Assembly: GCA_015698045.1 (NCBI GenBank)
Contig: BLAL01000044.1
Location: 588,501 to 652,500 of the forward strand
Direction: 5' to 3'
Length of the DNA: 64,000 bases
Source of the DNA: Rhizophagus clarus
Taxonomy: Eukaryota > Glomeromycota > Glomeromycetes > Glomerales > Glomeraceae
Made by a program: the position numbers and the translations under genes
Shown here: piece by piece, positions 60,341 to 64,000 of the stretch
Position numbering within the stretch: the first letter of the stretch is position 1
Layout of the letters: each line of letters opens with the position of its first letter
Notes under the pieces: generated by a model
Told to the model about the DNA's origin: nothing
Seen by the model: the letters and a program-made list of their open reading frames with translations, nothing else
The model's database searches: none

Positions 60341-60790
60341 AGTGAAAAAAAACGAAAAAAAAGCAATGAAAAAGAGAAAGGAAAAAGAAACTATATTAAA
60401 GAAGACGAAAAGTAGCGGAAAAAGAAAAGAAAAAAATAAAAAAAAAACCGAGAAATCTGAGTCGAGAAGAGGAGAAAAGGACCAACAAAAGAAAAAAAAA
60501 AAATATTTACAAGAAGAATTTTTTTTTAACTAAGAAATATTTACAAAAAGAATTTTTTTTGAAAAAAGAAATATTTACAAAAAGAATTTTTTTTGAAAAA
60601 AGAAATATTTACAAAAAGAATTTTTTTTGAAAAAAGAAATATTTACAAGAAGAATTTTTTTGAAAAAAGAAATATTTACAGGAAGAATTTTTTTAAAAAA
60701 GATATAATCACAAGAAAAATTAAAAAAAAAAATATTTGCAAGAAAAATTTTTTTAAAATATATTTCAAGATAATAAAAAAAAAAAATAAA
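60341..60790. repeat. Lys-type purine tract and 36-bp A/T tandem array
   Basis: 60341-60520 is an A/G tract (AAAAGAAAA words). From about 60522 to 60770 units of about 36 bp built on GAAATATTTACAAAAAGAAT plus a T run and an A run repeat about seven times. Frames on both strands (KKEIFTKRIF and similar) are products of the repeat. Confidence 0.85.
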
Positions 60791-60904
60791 TAAAAAATAT
60801 CTTGATATTTTGAAATTAGTAATAAGTTTTATTAAAAATTTTATCAAACCCTTCTCTTTAAACGTACCTTTGTTTCCTTTCTAATAGATTTCCTATTCAT
60901 CGCC

Positions 60905-61732
60905 TCAACTCATTTCGACAGCATTTCTCTTGGGACAACGAACCGTTGGGCGAACTGCTGAAGATGATGGAACGCAAAATGGACTTTTTCTATTCTTAAC
61001 CCGATTTTTCAACACCACCATCCAAGCGCTAAAACGTAGTAAATTTATAAAAGACATTAAATTTTCAAGCAAAAAAAAAAAAGTTTAAATTTTAAATTAT
61101 TATTTACTCGTTGATTTCTCTTCTCAGCAGATTATATAATAATTCGTAGATTTCATCTCGTTCCGAAGTGCTGAAGTAAAATACCATGTTATTAAAATGT
61201 TTAAATTTAAAGCAATTTTTCTCCAGAATTTCATTAAGTTCGCAAGGAAGTGCGTTAGATGGGCCAAGGTCTATTATCAAGAGATCAAGGACCTCTTGAT
61301 AATAAATCTCGGCAAGAGAAGTTTTTTTGTTGGTTGAAGTGGTTGAGATGGAAGTAGAAGTAGAGGTGGTCGAAGTAGAAGTAGCGGTCGTCGATGTAGT
61401 TGGAGTAGTTGGAGGAGTTAAAGTAGAGATTAATGAACCCTTTTTTTATTTTTTTGACTAGTATCATTATATAGCATATGACGAAAGCGAAAATCACATG
61501 ATGTGGCGCAATAACTATGAACACCAGAATAATGGTACTTAAACCCAGTCTCTTGATCGAGAATGGCAACCAAAATATAAAGGTGAAAGAACGATTTCCC
61601 GCCTGAAAAAAAAGTCTTTGATACACGAGTTATTATTGTTACTTCAAAATTCCTTCTTGAGTGAGACATTAACGAAGATAAGATCGTTTCCGACTCACAA
61701 GCGACAACTATAACGGATATTAAATGAAACAC
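60905..61732 (-). CDS. Candidate gene: membrane helix, Ser/Thr-rich stretch, helical C-terminus
   Basis: The best part is 61108-61437: STLTPPTTPTTSTTATSTST, a mucin-like Ser/Thr/Pro linker, then a compact helical region (LAEIYYQEVLDLLIIDLGPS, SERDEIYELLYNLLRREIN). A GT-AG intron (61029-61107) leads to a last exon, 60905-61028, AWMVVLKNRVKNRKSPFC to a stop. Upstream, in a neighbouring frame, is a hydrophobic region (LSTIILVFIVIAPHHVIFAF). The two frames meet at an A-rich run near 61440, so either a small intron is missed or the gene is frameshifted. The true start is unclear (ATG at 61669 is a candidate). No family recognised. Confidence 0.4.
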
Positions 61733-61740
61733 AACTAGGG

Positions 61741-62859
61741 CAACAGTTCTTGTAAAGTAATTCTTCTTTCTTTATATCATCAATATGTTAATAAATTTAA
61801 TATGTTGATTTTATCAGAACACGAAACATGCAATTATTGAAGTTTTTATTTTGTTCATACTGTATCATCTTTCTTTGAAAGAAAAATTATTTTAATAAAT
61901 TAATAAATATATTCGATTTATCATGTTCTGACGGAGCTTCATGGCCTCTCTAAATAATGTAATTATATTTTCTTTTGTACATTCTTTGGTAAAAATTACC
62001 TGACTACCTATAAACCACTACATTAATCACGCACGAACATACTTTTTTAAGTAAATGAAATTTTAGGTCAAATATAAAATAAAATAAGTTTATATCTTTT
62101 TCTAAGTAATCTTTAATGAAAAACTATTCGTCGAATTATGATTTTCTATACCATGATCCATTGTGGTAACAGGTAAGACATGGATTGCAAACACGTATAT
62201 TGAAGTCATTTTGAAATTTTTACAAGAACATTCTTTCATGGTCGTCCTATTTTATTACCCTTTTTATACTCATGTTTAGGATGAGCGCTCTTGCTATTCG
62301 ATTACTATTAGATTATTATAATAATGATATCTGCATAATTCTTTTCCAACCAAATTCATGTCAAAGATTTGTTTCAGGAATCTTGTCATCGTCCGTTAAA
62401 ATAATGAACATTTATTATATTTAGACATTACTATATATTGCAAATATTTAATTATTATATATGTAATATAGTCGAAAGATACAAAATTTGATGCACTATA
62501 CCTTGCTAAATTTATTTATCCTTGTTAAATTTTGTAAAGTTAGATAAAGATAAAATCAAAGTATTATCATTATTTGCGTTCTATTAGAAGTTTTAAAGTA
62601 TTTGTAATTTCTGATTTACTCCAATAGCTCAATTATTTTGTAAAACGTTTAAAAAGAACCTGAAGATATATATATATATATTTTTTTCTGCGCCATTAAA
62701 TTTTCTGTGCCACAAAAGTTTGTATTTAAGATATGTTTGTCAATATTTCGATCTTCTTCCCACGCAATCGATCTTGCCTTGATCTAATATTTGAATATAA
62801 AAATCGAATGTTTTTTTTACAAGTTTCCATTAAATATAGAATCGAATATTTTTTTTATC
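61741..62859. other. Intergenic with a small repeat fragment
   Basis: 62703-62745 (GTGCCACAAAAGTTTGTATT) is a fragment of the block shared by 37.8 and 55.4 kb. The rest is AT-rich with no gene seen. Confidence 0.5.
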
Positions 62860-64000
62860 ATGCCCTCATTATCAAATTTCGCGACAACTTTTAAATCTAC
62901 AGTGTGCGTAAGTGGCTTCAGCGATAATTTATCAGAAAATGAAATCAAAACCACTTTGAAAAGGTAAATAATTATCAATAGTTTCTTAATTTCGTTTTTC
63001 ATTACAATAACTTTATGTTTATTATAGAATTGGAACCATGAGTATATTTGAGATAAAAAATACTGATAAGTAAATATAAGTTTTAGTTTAGAGTTAATGT
63101 TTATTTAGAATTCAATAATTGTTATTATTAATTTTTTTTCTTTTTGTAGTGGTCAACGTTGCGCGGTCGTAAAATTATGTTAATCACATGAATGCCAAAA
63201 CAGCTCGTGCCAGAGCCAAAAGAATTTTAATGACGAGGAAGTTAGAGCTTCTTTTGTAACTACCTTTTTATTTTACTAAATGTTTGTTAGTACGAGTCGG
63301 AATTTACTCGACCATTGCAACCTCCAACTGTAATAAAGTGATGTTCATGGCCATTTGCCATGTCCATCAGACATTGTTCATTTGCAAGATGATGTCCTGA
63401 TAAGAGAAGTATTTAATCCAAGGGAATTTGAAATTAGGAAAAAACACTCTGTAATAACTGTAACGGCGCCACCACGGGCTCAAGGAATAATGCAAGTAGA
63501 TTTTTCAAATACAAAATGCTAATGTTGACAACTGTCTATTAGCTCATCATGGAGATAAGGCGTTATATCGTATTCTCATTGATTACCTCTTCGCAAGTTA
63601 CGAAGAACGTTTTGGCTTTGATAAATTACTTTGGCTTGCAGATGAGTTGGCCGAAAATAATACTCTAGGTTATATATCACGATTGACCGGGCTTAATTCA
63701 ACAGCTGGGATCACAGGTAAATATTTCTCTTTTTTTCCTGAAAGGCTTTAAAAATGAAAAATATTCTCAATTTTTTTTTTATAAAGATACAAAAATAGTA
63801 AAATTAGATAGGGATGTCTTCGAGGCTTATATTAGTGCAATAGTTAACAAGTCGAAAGACAAAGAAATAGTGAATATATTTATTTGGTGGATTAGTTGAA
63901 GAAATTTTACATAATAAGGATTATACAAAATCCAAAAATGATTATGAAGCAAGAGAAAAATTTCATAAAAATTTTCCAGCATATTATATTCGATTGCAAC
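62860..64000 (+). pseudogene. RRM-like plus RNase III-like gene, broken, runs off the right edge
   Basis: Exons 62860-62963 and 63028-63069 and the start of 63150 on give an RRM-like piece: MPSLSNFATTFKSTVCVSGF, SENEIKTTLKRIG, MSIFEIKNTD, GQRCAVVKLC, then a stop at 63181. After degraded sequence (HLQDDVLIREVFNPREFEI near 63375-63435) an exon at 63518-63716 reads AHHGDKALYRILIDYLFASY and NNTLGYISRLTGL. The exon from 63787 reads KLDRDVFEAYISAIV. GDKALYR and DVFEAYISA match the two signature blocks of RNase III domains (GDAVL, ADVFEA). A frame change near 63880 precedes GGLVEEILHNKDY and the window end. RNase III family knowledge suggests double-stranded RNA cleavage or a ribosomal L44-type fold. 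The copy looks inactive. Confidence 0.5.

Noticed and set aside
60342-60847. Lys-rich and Phe-rich proteins
   Set aside because: Products of an A/G tract and a 36-bp A/T tandem array.

Overview
The window is nuclear DNA of a very AT-rich fungus with short GT-AG introns (about 50 to 100 bp), long A and T runs and many mobile-element remains. Lineage-specific families of Hsp70-like proteins, kinase-like proteins and kelch proteins, plus a Plavaka-type transposase, make an arbuscular mycorrhizal fungus of the Glomeromycotina the best guess, close to Rhizophagus irregularis. This rests on gene style and composition, not on a marker gene. No rRNA or convincing tRNA gene is visible.

Genes that look usable: an Hsp70-like gene at 15143-17501 (+, 6 exons, about 630 aa); a three-helix membrane protein of unknown function at 19522-20974 (-, 6 exons, 364 aa); a secreted kelch-repeat protein at 22976-24379 (-, 4 exons, 390 aa); and a second Hsp70-like gene at 50466-52683 (-, 6 exons, 607 aa). 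The two Hsp70-like genes share one exon plan, and both have lost the residues matching Lys71, Glu175 and Asp206 of classical Hsp70. A third copy at 36034-37244 is a pseudogene with a large internal deletion. Damaged or partial host genes are an AAA-like P-loop NTPase (27150-28681), a kinase fragment (40560-41163), a nuclease/kinase-like fossil (42292-43548), a membrane and Ser/Thr-rich gene candidate (60905-61732) and an RRM plus RNase III-like gene that runs off the right edge (62860-64000).

Mobile DNA dominates. The left edge holds two decayed Plavaka transposase fragments around a 41-bp tandem array. The most striking content is four insertions (7325-9160, 33588-35351, 44425-48007 and, nested inside the last, 45756-47495). 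Each is about 1.74-1.84 kb, codes only for a protein with an RRM-like core, ends in an A-rich tail and is bounded by a perfect 12-17 bp target duplication. They look like one family of ORF1-only non-LTR retroposons. A further 1.3-kb insertion of unknown class (3678-4992) has a 15-bp duplication. Small inverted-repeat elements include a TA-flanked one (9200-9525), three GGCC-ended families (38.3-39.0 kb and 56.0-57.3 kb) and a fold-back element whose arms are built from 15-bp repeats (58050-58631).

An 18-kb-apart pair of blocks (about 37.4-39.4 kb and 55.2-57.1 kb) shares the same order of repeat, GGCC element, tandem units and second GGCC element, so they derive from one ancestral block. The remaining space is AT-rich intergenic DNA with low-complexity tracts.
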